A DNA stretch of 64,000 nt from Quercus robur (lineage: Eukaryota > Streptophyta > Magnoliopsida > Fagales > Fagaceae): the NCBI RefSeq assembly GCF_932294415.1, contig NC_065539.1, positions 34,660,001 through 34,724,000 on the forward strand. The letters run 5' to 3'. The stretch's first letter is position 1; every line of letters starts with the position of its first letter. A program made the translations under genes and the position numbers. This document shows, piece by piece, positions 1-12,426 of this stretch. A model generated the notes under the pieces. That model was not told the origin of the DNA, ran no database searches, and was given only the letters and a program-made list of their open reading frames with translations.

Positions 1-1072
1 TAAAGTACGTCTTTAGCCTTCATTTCACATCTTATCAACATATTCATCTAAACAGAAAATTCTACTTGACTACTTTAATCATTTTATCTTTAAACATGGC
101 TCTTTTCACCCCCCTTCTAACTCCACCACCTAATCATTGATTAGGTTACTTTGTAAAATACCTCATTTTTCCATCTTCTAACACAAATATCTTTTATGTG
201 GATTGGTTAAGCTATCTTCTGGCATCAGTTTACAATATTTACATCTACTATTCACCTTTTAAGTAAGACGAAACCTATTTGGCTAATGTTTGTCTCACTT
301 TTGGAGGTAAGTTACTGTAGTTAACTCTTTTCGAAACCAAATGATTGTTAATATCGAATCAGACATTATTGCAAAGTCTAGGAACTCTTTCAAAGCCCCA
401 CTATTCTTTCCAACTTGACCATTCAGGTCTCCCCAATAAAAATATTTTCCTCGTTTGGTAACCTTTGAATCAATTCATCCATGTCCTCTCTAAATTTTTG
501 GATGATGGATTCGTCCAATCCTATTTGAGGAGTGTGACATTAATTATGTTAATAGTTTATTCTCCTAAGGCAAGTTTTATTAACATATTTCTATCCTCCA
601 TTTTCTAACATCATCAACTTCTTTTTTTAATACTTTTATATAATATTACCCTTATCTCGTTTCTAATTTTATCTTTTTTTGCATACCATAATATACACTG
701 TCTTGTATGTTCAATTTTATATGATAGTGTTACATGCTTAATGTGATTTGACCATGACGGCTTATTTTTTTTATTTTATTTTATTTTTAAATTTGATAGT
801 TGTAATAATAAGGGAGTACAATTTGAATTTTGATTCTCTTAATAAAGAAGAGCTAACTATGACAGTGAGGTACAAGACTCTTGTACCATAATATTAACTA
901 TTAAATACTTTAAAATTATTAATATATTTTTCTTTCATTTACATTTGATTTTTAATTAAGGTATATATAGATATTAACATACTTTTAAATAATTACTAAA
1001 TATTACAAAAATCCTAATATTTTTACAATTAATTCTTAGTAATTTAAATGTTATTTGGGGATTTAATGCCAA
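1..1072. other. AT-rich intergenic DNA, no gene seen
   Basis: No coding region, RNA gene or element border could be supported here. The stretch is AT-rich with short T and A runs. Confidence 0.6.
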
Positions 1073-1185
1073 AAGACTTGTATCTCAATTGGTTGGACTT
1101 TTGGTTTTTTTCAATGGAAATATCCAGGGTTCATATCCTCCAATCTTGTTGCAATTATCAAAATATATAAAAATATATATATTAT
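1073..1185 (+). mobile_element. SINE-like tRNA-derived sequence, degraded
   Basis: An A-box-like word (TATCTCAATTGGTTGGAC, near 1080) is followed about 40 bp later by a B-box-like word (GGTTCATATCC, near 1128), the arrangement of the internal pol III promoter of tRNA-derived plant SINEs. An AT-rich tail follows. I could not find a clean target-site duplication, so the borders are approximate and the copy may be old. Confidence 0.4.
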
Positions 1186-2096
1186 AAGATGATTTTGTTA
1201 TGATTAATTATGACATTATTTGGCAGCTATAATATTTTATTCAGTTTTATATGGATTAATTGATTGAATTTAAAATTAAAATATGAGTATTGTGGTTTTA
1301 GATTAATTTATTAATGTATTAATATATTTACATGGTGTTTTAGAACTTCTAATTTAATCTAATGTCTCCAAACTCTGGAGGGACTAGTATTTTACAACAT
1401 TGGATACAAGGATAGCTCTTGGCTTGTGTAAAATTTTAGTTGAAGTAGAATTTTTTTAATTTCTTGAAATATATATATATATATATATAAAATAGAATTT
1501 TATTTAAAGTAAGGGCAAGACTTAGGTACAATACTTAGGTGCTATTCTTTAAGTTCCCTTCTTAAGATTTTGCTATGTGAATTTTTTCTTATTATCAGAA
1601 GTGTATTTTTTAGTTAAGTAGCTACATGGCTGAATCTTAAGAGAGAAACCTAAAGAATAGTACCTAAGGTACTGTACCTAAATTTTGTCCTTAAAGTAAA
1701 ATATGCTAACAATTAGTTTATAAGTTACTTGTTATTTTGGTGATAGAGTTTAATTCAATGTATGATAGTATAGCCACTTGTCGCATAAAGAAGATAAAAA
1801 ATTGGCGTAACTACAATTTTTAGGATCCAACTTTATTTTTGAAAAGGAACTGAAAATTTCATTAATGAATACGAGCAAAATCAGAGTACAAAGCCTCCAT
1901 AGCTGGAGGGGAAGAGTCCTCGATCCAAAAAACATCATCATGATATGCCTAGCTTCTCGTTTCCAACGTTTATTACATCGTTTATGATGTTTATGTCATA
2001 AATCTTATAGTAAAATTAAAGTCATACGATATCATGTTTTCATTATGAGGCTCACTATTAAGTATACTAAAATTATTAAGATATAATTTAATAAAA
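1186..2096. other. AT-rich intergenic DNA, no gene seen
   Basis: Only simple sequence is seen, including a (TA)n run near 1468-1490. Small open frames here show no recognisable motif. Confidence 0.6.
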
Positions 2097-2111
2097 CATT
2101 AAATCTATCTT

Positions 2112-2276
2112 TTTTTTTTTTTTTGTTGATACAAGATAGAATTTCTACTTTAACCTAATTTAAGTGTATATGTGTGTGAAGCTCCCTTCTAAAGATTTGA
2201 ACCCTAACCCTTGCCCCCCCCCCCACACTCCACAAGCATTTATATTTGTGACTGCACCAAAGGTGTGCGGTGGTAC
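2112..2276 (-). mobile_element. SINE with 15-bp target-site duplication
   Basis: The direct repeat CATTAAATCTATCTT lies at 2097-2111 and again at 2277-2291, an exact 15-bp TSD. Between the copies the + strand begins with a T run, which is the A tail of a minus-strand insertion. The far end carries an A-box-like TTGGTGCAGTCAC and a B-box-like GGGTTCAAATC when read on the minus strand. A run of C is also inside. This is a typical tRNA-derived plant SINE of about 165 bp and looks fairly young because the TSD is perfect. Confidence 0.85.
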
Positions 2277-2414
2277 CATTAAATCTATCTTAACCCTGGC
2301 TCTATTGGTTGCATTAGATATTAATTAATGCAATATCAACAATATTATTTTTTCAATGACAATTAAATTCAATCATATACTTCATTAGTTAATACAAACC
2401 ATATGATTGAATTT

Positions 2415-2419
<5 letters not shown>

Positions 2420-2459
<40 letters not shown>

Positions 2460-2477
2460 GAACACGTAAGAAATTTC

Positions 2478-2510
<33 letters not shown>
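2420..2510. repeat. two long A tracts
   Basis: Runs of about 38 A (2420-2457) and 29 A (2482-2510) are separated by a 24-bp spacer. They may be tails of eroded retroposons, but no body or TSD could be assigned. Confidence 0.85.
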
Positions 2511-3620
2511 CAGTTAAGGAATTACTCCTATATTGAAGTTTTGTCCTAAGATAAATTCTTTGAATCAACCAAGGAGAATGTATTGATTGTTACCTATCAA
2601 GAACTTATGGCAACTGCCCCTATTAAGTAACATTTATTTTTGTTACTGTGTTATGGCGCTGTTGAGTCATTGTCCACAGTAACTTATATACTTATATTTT
2701 CCTTAAAAAAAAAAAACTAATATACTTATATTTATTTAGGGGTAAGCTCGTGGATCTCTCTCTCTCTCTCAAAAAAAAGAAAAAAGAAAAAAAGAGAGAA
2801 TACCACCCAAAAAAAAAAAAAAAAGTGTCACGTATATGTTTGGAAATAAACTTCCAAATATCATTTTCTACGATTTTTGAAAATGCTTGTTAGTACATTA
2901 AACTAATATTCAAGGTTTTAATTTTAATTTCCTAACTTGAAAAACCAAAATCATTTGTTTTTTGTTTTTTATTTTCAAACATTAGAAAACTGTTTTTTTT
3001 TTTAATTTTTTTTTATATATATAGATTGAGTTTGAAACCAATTTTCAACTCAGAATTTTGACATCACTTGTGTTTAGCAACTATTTTTAAAAATGAGTTT
3101 TCAGGAACAGAAAATCAAAAAATCTTATTTGGGTCGTATTTTCATTTTCATTGGTTTTTTTTTTTTTTTTGGTCATAACTAAATGCTCACCTCGTTAAAA
3201 ATCTCTCTCCCTTCACGCCTTCTTTCTCCCATTTCAAAAAATAGCCTAAGACATTTTTTTTTCAATTTTTATGATTGCACATTAAAATGAGAATCCATTT
3301 TTCTGAAAACAAAAAGCAAAAAAAACACTCACAAAAATATTTTCACCATATGAGAGTCATGATTTTTTAGATTTGAAAACATGACATGGATTGAGTCCAG
3401 TGTCTAATTGCACTGATCCATCTAGATAATGACATATGTCTAATAGTTGACACATGATATTATCTGGATGGGTTCACTACAACTAAACACTAGACCCAAT
3501 CCTTACCCTTGAAAATAAAAACAAGTTTCAAATCTAATGGCAAAACATGCTCTAAAAGGTCTAATTTCAAAGTTTCTCGCTATACCTCCTTCCCCATACC
3601 AACTCCTCAAAAATCTTTCT

Positions 3621-3665
<45 letters not shown>

Positions 3666-4700
3666 CTCAAAAATGAAAACAAGCCCAGCCAATGCCACGT
3701 TATTGGATCATTGTCAATACTTAAGAATGTGAAGCTTCATTGTAATAATACATAAATTAGAAAAAAATGAAAATTTGTTCTCAATAAATGAACGTAAGAT
3801 AACTCTTATAACATCATATAGTTAAAAATATAATTTAACACTAATGTTACATTCACAAAAAATTTTACATTTTTTTAACAATATCACATTTATTGTACAT
3901 CAATCACTGTCTATAAATTTCGTATCAATGAAAAAAATTATGAAATTGATTGTGTATCTAAACTTATTAATCAATTAGATATAAAAATAATTCTTTTAAC
4001 TCACCAAACAAAGCAAACATGAAGAACATAAAGAAATAGCCAAAATACATGAGAACACTTGAAGGACCCATTACCTCATGAGAACAACTAGATAACCCAT
4101 GGAATCCCTCTGAAAATTGAACCCATTAACTCAAACAAAACAAACATGAAGAACGGAGAGAGTGACCATAGTTTGCTGGAAAGAGAGGGCGAGAGAAATG
4201 AAGAAAAATGAAAGCAATTATGTTTTTTACACCCCCCAAAAAAAGAACTATTGGTTTTCATTAATCCTAATTAAATGCAAGTCTAACTGTTTTCAACAAT
4301 ATAACAAGCGTATTTGTCTTCATTGAAAATAAAAGCAACTAAAATGTGTATTAAATTTTTTATTTAAATCCATTTTTTTAATATTAAAAATAAAAACCGA
4401 ATACAAATGGCAAAATTAAATCAATTTTTTAATGGTGGTCCAACAAAAAACTAAAAAATGAATACAAAAGACACTTTTTTTTTTTCTCTCAAACCAAACA
4501 CCCTCTAAACATAAACAAAATTTTCGATCTCATTGATGAACCAAGTAAATCAGTCAAAGAGTCAAAGTAGACCATATAAATAAAAGATATCCAAAAAATA
4601 AAAGAGTGAGACAAAACTGAAACTGAGCCAATGGGGTTTTCATAAATAAAGAAAGAAAAAGAAACCGAAGAAATTGGTAATTTAGACATTTTGCACTGAG
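2511..4700. other. AT-rich intergenic DNA
   Basis: No gene was recognised. The stretch holds mononucleotide runs, a CT-rich patch near 2756-2770 and a 40-base A run near 3622-3661. The frame reading through that A run encodes poly-lysine and is not a gene. Confidence 0.6.
3622..3661. repeat. poly(A) tract of about 40 bases
   Basis: An uninterrupted A run. The words CTCCTCAAAAAT occur on both sides (3602 and 3663), which suggests a local duplication around the tract, for example by slippage or a small retroposon insertion. Confidence 0.85.
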
Positions 4701-4710
4701 TGTGACTGTG

Positions 4711-4875
4711 AGCCAATGGGCCAATAGGACATTCACGTTGCGAGTTAACTGGCAAAACAAAAACCAATAACAAAACTGAAGAAGCTGATGAGTTGTTCCA
4801 CTTCCACACCTCTCTGAATTCTGATCATAGCTCCACAAAGAAACAAAGAAAGAAACCCCCTTTTGTGTTTCAAAG
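4711..4875 (+). promoter_or_regulatory. possible promoter and leader exon of the SUVR gene
   Basis: Two CCAAT words and a TGGGCC word lie at about 4711-4727, followed by CT-rich sequence and a good splice donor (CAAAG/GTATTATT) at 4875-4876. A leader exon here joined to the coding exon at 7404 would give a 5'UTR intron of about 2.5 kb, a common arrangement in plant SET-domain genes. No transcript evidence is available, so this is inference. Confidence 0.3.
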
Positions 4876-6794
4876 GTATTATTCTAATCCCTGAATCTCA
4901 TGCATCTTCCTTCTCTCTTTCTTTCTCTACATATGAATTGCATGTTTACAAACAAAACTGCAAAAGGGTATGTTTAAGCTATATATCTCAAAGCCTGCAT
5001 TTTGAGGATTTCTTTCTTTTGATATCTTAGAAAATCAAAGTTTTTTTATTTATTTATTTTTTTTATTTTTTAAAATTTGTTGAAATGTTAAACAAAGGTT
5101 TTCGTAACTTTCGGGCCAATCATTATGTTTTGTTAAAAAAAAAAAAATGTAGATTTTGGGAAAAGTTGTCAACTTTCATTAGATCTTTCACCTTGAATAC
5201 TGGGATATTAAAAAAATATTAAATTTCCTTCTTCATTTTTTCTTTTAACTCTTGCTTTTTTTTTTATCAACTTTAACTCTTGCTATGTTTCTTAAAGATT
5301 CATTTTTTTAATATATTTAATACTTTATTATCTTCTTGAAAAAATATAAGACCATAATCTTTTGTATCATAATCTTGATGTAAGTGAACAATAGACCTAA
5401 AATAACTCTTTTGTTATCTAATGCGATTTTAAATGAGAATATTTTTCTTGACTTTACAAGTCCTTGAGATAGGAATTCTTTTGTGATTTTTTTTGGTTGC
5501 TTGAAGCTTAAGAAATGAAAACCCAGGTGCTTTTTTTGTCTTATTATGTACCAAATAATGGAATGTCCTTTTCTCTTTAACCAAACAAATCACAAGTCTT
5601 AACATACGTGAAAACCCAGCATTTTATGTTTTATTATTTGGGTCTTTTTTGTGTGGGTTGTCTTGTTTGATTGAAATTGTTGATGTTATCTGGGTTGTCA
5701 GCAGTGTACGTGGGCTCTTGACTCATTGAGGAAGTGCCACGGTGAGAGATTATGTGATATTTGATAACTATTTTGCATTCACTCTTTTCTTTTTTGTTCC
5801 CCTTGAATGGGATTGAATTTGGCGCATCATATATACATATATATATATATATATATATTTTTTTGTTACATTGTTTGCCCCTTTATTTATATTATTAGTT
5901 GATGAAAATTTTTTGTTTTACTTCTTACTTGTGAAAATTTTTTATCGGACTGTTCTGCATAGCATAAAAGCAAGTGGCTTTTTTTTCAGATCTTTCTCTT
6001 TTTTATAGTACACATTGTTAGGGATTTGAGCATTTTACTTAACATGTTTGTTTCAACTGTTTATGAAGTACATGCTGTGTTGGGATGTCCCGCTGGAATG
6101 AAGTGGGTCATAGTGTTTATGTTTATGTTTATGTTGTTAAATGCCATGGAGACTTCATTTATTTAATTCAATGTTTGCTGTCAGTCCAAGATGGACATAT
6201 TAAAGTTTTCTCGAAGACATTGATATTTACCAGTTGATTAAATTTAAGGGTCCGGTTTACAAGTGCCCGAAAGCAATTGTTAATGTTGAATTTTTTATTT
6301 TAATCAATCAGTATTTTTTTTTTTTTGGAGGAGTCGCACATGAGTTAGATAAAGAAGTATTTGATTATATGCTTTTCTTGTTTCCCAATTCAGTGAGACC
6401 CATTAGTTCTTCCTTAATGGTTGCATGAATGCACTTGTTAATAAAATCCTAATTTTAATAATGCTTGTTTTGTCACTTTTTTGGTTCTTTTAAAACAACT
6501 TAAATGATGTTTTTTAACAACTTGGTTGAGGCCAGTGACTGTTGTAGCATCTGTGGTCATTGAGTTACTAGTTGATCTAATTATAAATAAATAAATAAAT
6601 AAAACCTAGTTGATCTATTTTCAAAGGTATCGAGCTTTACAAATTATTTATTTAAGATGAGTTTGGACATTCTGTTTTATGAACAGTTTAATGGTCTTTT
6701 ACATAGCATTTGAATTGAGTCCATATTCTTCCCTGACATTTGATCTGGTTTCTCTTTTGAGTCCATCATTATGTGATTAAATTATTCATGTAGC

Positions 6795-6927
6795 TGCCAA
6801 TGAGCTATAGCTCAATTGGCACTTCTTTCTTCCACAATAATGGGATGGACAGTGAGGTTGTAGGTTCAGGACTCACTAAGTGCATGTGTAACTTACTAAT
6901 AAGAAAAAAGAAAAAGAAAAAGTAAAC
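6795..6927 (+). mobile_element. SINE with 9-bp target-site duplication
   Basis: TCATGTAGC occurs at 6786-6794 and 6928-6936. The enclosed 133 bp has an A box (TAGCTCAATTGGCAC), a B-box-like GGTTCAGGACTC and an A/G-rich tail, which fits a tRNA-derived SINE inserted in + orientation. It lies upstream of the first SUVR coding exon, in the probable 5'UTR intron or promoter-proximal DNA. Confidence 0.85.
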
Positions 6928-7403
6928 TCATGTAGCCAACTCCTCTTTTAAGAAGCAGCATTTTTCCTGCTAGGGGCTGGTGTTGTGCCCTAAGATGGCA
7001 TGCAAAATTACGTGGATATATTTTAATTATGTTAGGGGTTTTCAAATTTGCTCTGTGTTGCTGTATCTGTTTTGGATTTTAACATTCTTGGGACATATAT
7101 TTTGACCTTTGAAGGCCTTTCATTCTGCTATATTCAATTATGCTTGGGTGTTTAAATTTTCTGTGTGTGTTTCTATATTTGTTTTCAATTTTAACATTAT
7201 TGGGACATACGTTTTGAATGCCTTTCCTTATGCTTTCAGTATGGGGTTGATATATGCTGCATACCTTTTTTCTCTGATGTATACATTCATTGGTGATTTC
7301 TATCGTTCATTTGTAATTGTCACTTATTCCGGTATTTGTGGGAGTATAGTAATTGACTTTTTGTTTGGGATCATATTGTAATGAGTAAAGATCAAATCTA
7401 GTG

Positions 7404-9708
7404 ATGCCTCCAAAGCGAAAAGTAACAGTTGCCTGCAAGGCAATGAAAAGTATTGGCTTCACTGAAAGTGAAGTCAAACCAGTGCTGAATCAACTTCTTG
7501 AATCGTCTGATTATAACTGGGGATATATTGAAAACGATGAATATAGAGCCTTGATTGAAGCCCTATTGCAGAAGAAGCAAGAACAAGAAAAGGTGAACCT
7601 TATTGGTTTATATTACATCTTCTGTTCAATTTGTAGTGCCTAAATTAAATGTTTTAATTTATTGATTTTTTTTTTTTTTTTAAATTCATGTTATTGCCCC
7701 CATTCACTGTGTAGTGGAAGATGAACTATGAGAATACTGATTTTTTTCCCATTTTACTTAACTTCCTTTTTTATATGTGATAATTGTTGTTTGTACCCTA
7801 AACTCTTCCCTCTTTGTTTGCTTATTGATGCCTTTTGACAGAGTGTGGAATTAAAGAAGAAAGATGCTTGCTCAAACGAGAAAGCAAAGGTGTATATCTT
7901 ACCTTAGCAGACATATCTGTTCTTTAAGCCAGCATGTATCTATATCAAAATGTATTTTGTCACAAGGTTTCATGTTATTTTAGCAATCTTATCCAGTATA
8001 CTGAAGGAAATATCTATGAAAAAGTAATGTTAGTACTTATTCATATCTTATCTTAGCTTATTTGTTTATTGATGAATTTACAGTCACCAATAAGAAAGGC
8101 AAACAAGGATGATAAAATAAAATTATCTTTAATCTCTGAACAGGGTTCTGAGCCTGAAGACTTTGAACCTATAGGGAAGAGATTGCGCCGAAGACACCAG
8201 GAAGAACGGGCTTTGGTTGCTGTGGATTGTTTGGAGCCTGAAGACTCTGAACCTCTAGTGAAGAGATTGCATCAAAGACACCAGGAAGAAAGGGCTTTGG
8301 TCGCTGTGGATTGTTCAGAGCCTGAAGACTCTGAACTGCTAGTGAAGAGATTGCATCAAAGACACCAGGAAGAAAGTGCTTTGGTCCCTGTCGAAACCTC
8401 CAATTCGCAGCTGGTAATAACTCCATCTAAAAGGGGATATCAGGATATAAATGAAGTTTCTTCAGGCTCTCAAGATTGGTCAGAGCCTGAAGACTCAGAA
8501 CCTCTATTGAAAAGATCACGCCCAAGAAGGGCACGGCAAAGTCAGCCTGATGCTGAACTAATTCAAATTTGTGATGAAGAAGAAGTAGATGAGTCAACTC
8601 AACTGAAAGTTTGGATTGAGCAAAGTAAGTCAAAGCCTGTCTCACGGCTGCAACATCTAAAAAATGAATCCAGGAAATGTAATTCATCTACAACTTCTCC
8701 AGTGCCTAAAGCAAAAGGGCCATCTCAACCAAATCTTTGCAACAATAGCACTGAGTCTGATTCTTTATCATTTCAAAAGAAAGGAAAGACATCAGTAACT
8801 CCTCAAGTTGCTCCAGGAGAGGGAAGGTTAACATCTGAGAGAGGAAATGGTATTAGGCCATTTGAAAAGCTGATGGTTGAGTCCTATTTGGATCATACCC
8901 CTGTAGAAAATGTGCTTGATATGTATCAAGAAAACAATTTTAATCTGCCCAGAGATGAGCCCTCCACTGATAAACATCTGCTAGACGAGGTTCCTCTTGC
9001 TATGATCCTTCCAGGTAAACCAATCTCTTGGTAGCTCAATAACAATTTCAACCATCAATGACAGGCTTTTTAAAGATATGAAATGTATATCCACGGTTTG
9101 TAGTGGATGTAAAGATTCTGTAGACAGTTGACTTTGTACTGAAGCCTGCATCTAACTCTGCCACTTGGTTTGTATTCCTATGCTTAGGTAGTGCTGACTA
9201 CTGAAATTTACCTGATAAAGTTCTCTTTAAGTGTTTTGGGCCAAGTTTCACCTTTCTAAGGCAACAATAATTAGACCATATACAAATCTTGGTACTTAAG
9301 GCTTAAAATGGTTGTTCAATTTGATGGATTTTAAATGCTATCATTTTGATGGCATTTGTGGTTTAAATTCTGTATCTAAAAGAGGTTGAAATACTGACCT
9401 TTATTTGTATTCTAATTTTTATCCACGGGGCCAATATATGTGCAATTTGTGTATGTCTGATTGGTTTAAATTCTGTATTGAGAAGAGGTGGCAATACTGG
9501 CTTTGATTTGTATTCCAATTCTTTTCCATGGGGTAGTGTTTGTGTTTGTGTGCATGTGTGTATTTATGTATATGTGGATATAGATATAGATTCTTGTTTA
9601 ACATTGTGAGCCTTAAAGATTAAAATTAAGCTTCTTCTGGACCACCTCCCTGTTTATTTGTATTTTCTTTGATTGAATATTAATACTCCTGGTTGATGCA
9701 CTTCTGAC

Positions 9709-9739
<31 letters not shown>

Positions 9740-12426
9740 TTTTTGGCTTACCCAATTTTTAGATATAGAAGGTTCTTCTTCATACGGAAATGGTTCAAAT
9801 GCTAAAGCAGATGTCTTAGAGGTCCTGGAATCTAAATCTCTAGACATGAATGAAAAAGGTTAGTGATTTTAATTTATCACTTTGTGATATTGCTTTATAT
9901 TTTTCTAGGTGATTGTTAGGGTCATAATTAACATCATTATTCTGCTGCTGAATAGGTCTAACTTCCTTCCATTTCCATTAATTCTTGTTGAATGTTAAAT
10001 TCTGACTGCCTGTTGTTCTCTTGTAGCTCCAAGTGTAGATGGTCTTTCAAATGGAAAAAGTTCTGCAGCTAAAGAAGATGGTTCAAAGTCCCTGGAATCT
10101 GAATCTTTGGATGTTATGGATAAAGGTGATGGTGTTTCAGAAGTATCACAGTTTGATATTACTTCATCTCCCAAGAGAGAGGTGAAACTTTCCCTGATTT
10201 GTAACTCTTCTGGGCGGTCTGATTTTCATATTCCAAGCTTGGATGCTGTTTTCAAGGTGGTAGAAGAAAATTTTCTTAAATTACATGGACTTACAGAATT
10301 CAACTTCTCTTTGTTGGAGCTGATGACAGAATTTTGTGAACGCTTCTGGGCAATGGGCACTGACTCTGCTGTTGATGAACATCTAAGGTCCACAAATATA
10401 CCGGCATCCAAGATATCTGATGCACAAGGGGGTCATGATGGCAAAGATGGTCATGTAGGCAATCATTGCACTCCTTCAAGCCTTTCAAGTGGATCAGTCA
10501 GATTTCAGAATCCGATTAAGGTAATACCCCAAATTCCCAAACCTATAGCTCCAAGTGGTTTGGGTGGCCTTCATAGTGTTGCTGGTTTTGAGATTAAGGA
10601 TATGGAGAACATTTGTGGTGAAAGTGAAAGGAGGTTAAAACTTCTTAAAGATCCACAATCTTCTAAGTCAAACAATAGGGAGATTGTTCAGAAACACCAT
10701 TCACCATTCTCTATTGTGAATTACTGTGACTATGTTGATGACATAACCAGAGGGGAAGAAAAGGTAAAAATACCGTTGATGAAGGGCAGTGCCGAAGATC
10801 TGCCAGCCTTTAGATACATATCAAAGAGTTTAGTTTATAGGAAAGGTTATGTGAATTTTGCACTAGCTCGTATATCGGATGAACATTGTTGCTCTAATTG
10901 TTTTGGGGATTGTCTATCATCACCTGTACCTTGTGCATGTGCTCGTGAAACGAAAGGTGAATTTGCTTACATGCCTGGGGGACTGTTGAAACAGAACTTT
11001 CTAGAAGAGTCCATCACTATAAATCGGAACCCTAAAAAACACCAGTACTTTTATTGTAAGAATTGTCCACTAGAAGGGTCTAAGAACAAGAAGAAATCCA
11101 ATAGATGCAAGGGCCATTTACTGAGAAGATTTATAAAAGAGTGCTGGTCTAAATGCGGATGCAACAAGTCGTGTGGAAACCGCGTTGTTCAGCGAGGCAT
11201 TACAGCAAAATTGCAGGTTTGATTTCATTAGAATTTGAAAGATTAAATAATTTAAAATGTATTCACTAAGGAATTATTTACTTGTAAGTTTCAGGTGTTT
11301 TGGACCCCTGAAGGAAAAGGTTGGGGTCTTCGAACGCTTCAAGACCTGCCGAAAGCAGCTTTTGTTTGTGAGTACGTGGGGGAAATCGTTACCAACTCAG
11401 AACTGCATGAGAGAAACCTGCAGAACTCTGGTACTGAGAAGCATACTTACCCGGTGCTACTGGATGCAGATTGGGTTTCAGAGGGTGTTTTAAAAGATGA
11501 AGAGGCCCTTTGTTTGGATGCAACAGTGTTTGGAAATGTTGCAAGATTTATCAATCACAGGTATTCATGTAATGTGTGTGATGCATGTGTTACTTGTTTG
11601 CATTCGATGTTGTTTGCTCTTGATATTATAATTTTAGTTAACACCTTCTCCTTACCAATTTTTTATTGAAAATTATACCTTTGTTATACAAGTGATTGCT
11701 TTACATACTGAATTATATCTATTGGAGAAAAGCAAATTATGTGACGCCTAACTTAATTTGTTGTCTCTTGTTTTTTGTTTGGTAAGATTTTTTTTAGGTA
11801 ATAAAAACTTTGTTAAAAACAAAAATGATAGATAATAACTATTTTTTCTCTGGTAAGATGGACCCTATTAGTCTTGTGGATTTCTATGATTGTATTTATC
11901 ATCTTCTTTTATAACATTTTGGATCATGAGGTAAAGGCAATTCACTCTTATCTTACACTTTATTGATTAGATGCCATGATGCTACTTTGGTTGAGATCCC
12001 AGTCGAAGTGGAGACTCCAGATCATCACTACTATCATGTATGGGTTCTTGTTCTTTATATACACATCTATATAGAAATACAAACACGCACACACGCACGT
12101 GCACGTGCACACACATACACACATAACAATTAATTATTTTTTAGATAGGTAAAAATGATATCACTTATTGGGTTTTTAAATCATGCAGCTTGCATTTTTT
12201 ACAACAAGGAAGGTCGATGCTATGGAAGAGCTGACCTGGGTGAGGAGGCTCAACTTTTATAGGAGCATGTTTTATATTAAATTTCTTTTGTGTTACGGTT
12301 AAACTTACCTGATGTGCATGCTACATTTCACAGGACTATGGCATTGACTTTAACGACTGTGATCATCCCGTGAAGGCTTTTCAATGCCTATGTGGAAGCC
12401 AACGCTGTCGTGGATCTAATTGTTGA
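7404..12426 (+). CDS. SUVR: SUVR1/2/4-type SET-domain histone-lysine methyltransferase, nine coding exons
   Basis: Exons read as 7404-7592, 7842-7889, 8084-9014, 9763-9858, 10027-11216, 11295-11560, 11971-12037, 12189-12239 and 12334-12426. All introns are GT-AG, phases agree at every junction, and the sum is 976 codons plus TGA. Residues 1-63 form the WIYLD domain that marks the SUVR1/2/4 group. A charged linker with 28-residue repeats follows. A cysteine-rich Pre-SET region (from about residue 709, CSNCFGDCL) leads into a SET domain (about 818-946) with GKGWGLRT, EYVGEIV, FINHRC and HYYH. A post-SET CxCGSQRC lies near the C terminus. Family members act in the nucleus on H3K9 and in transposon silencing; SUVR2 is regarded as catalytically weak. 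NHRC replaces the usual NHSC, as in other SUVR4-like proteins. The ATG at 7404 is chosen because the WIYLD domain begins there; the GTG just before is not needed. The gene looks intact. Whether it is SUVR1, 2 or 4 is unresolved. Confidence 0.93.
8150..8540 (+). repeat. 84-bp coding minisatellite in SUVR exon 3
   Basis: Three in-frame units start at 8150, 8234 and 8318, and a partial fourth at 8483. Each encodes a 28-residue acidic-basic unit that begins EPED(S/F)EP and contains KRL(H/R)QRHQEE. Period 84 keeps the frame, so copy number could vary without breaking the gene. Confidence 0.92.

Noticed and set aside
3537..3755. ORF with poly-lysine
   Set aside because: Reads through a 40-base A run; low complexity.
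6795..6927. Possible tRNA gene from A and B boxes
   Set aside because: No cloverleaf or acceptor stem, flanked by a TSD and an A-rich tail: a SINE. The same holds for 1073-1185, 2112-2276 and 42751-42856.
7109..7381. 90-aa hydrophobic ORF just before SUVR
   Set aside because: T-rich 5' intron-like sequence, no domain, and located directly before the coding exon; membrane-like composition comes from T-rich codons.
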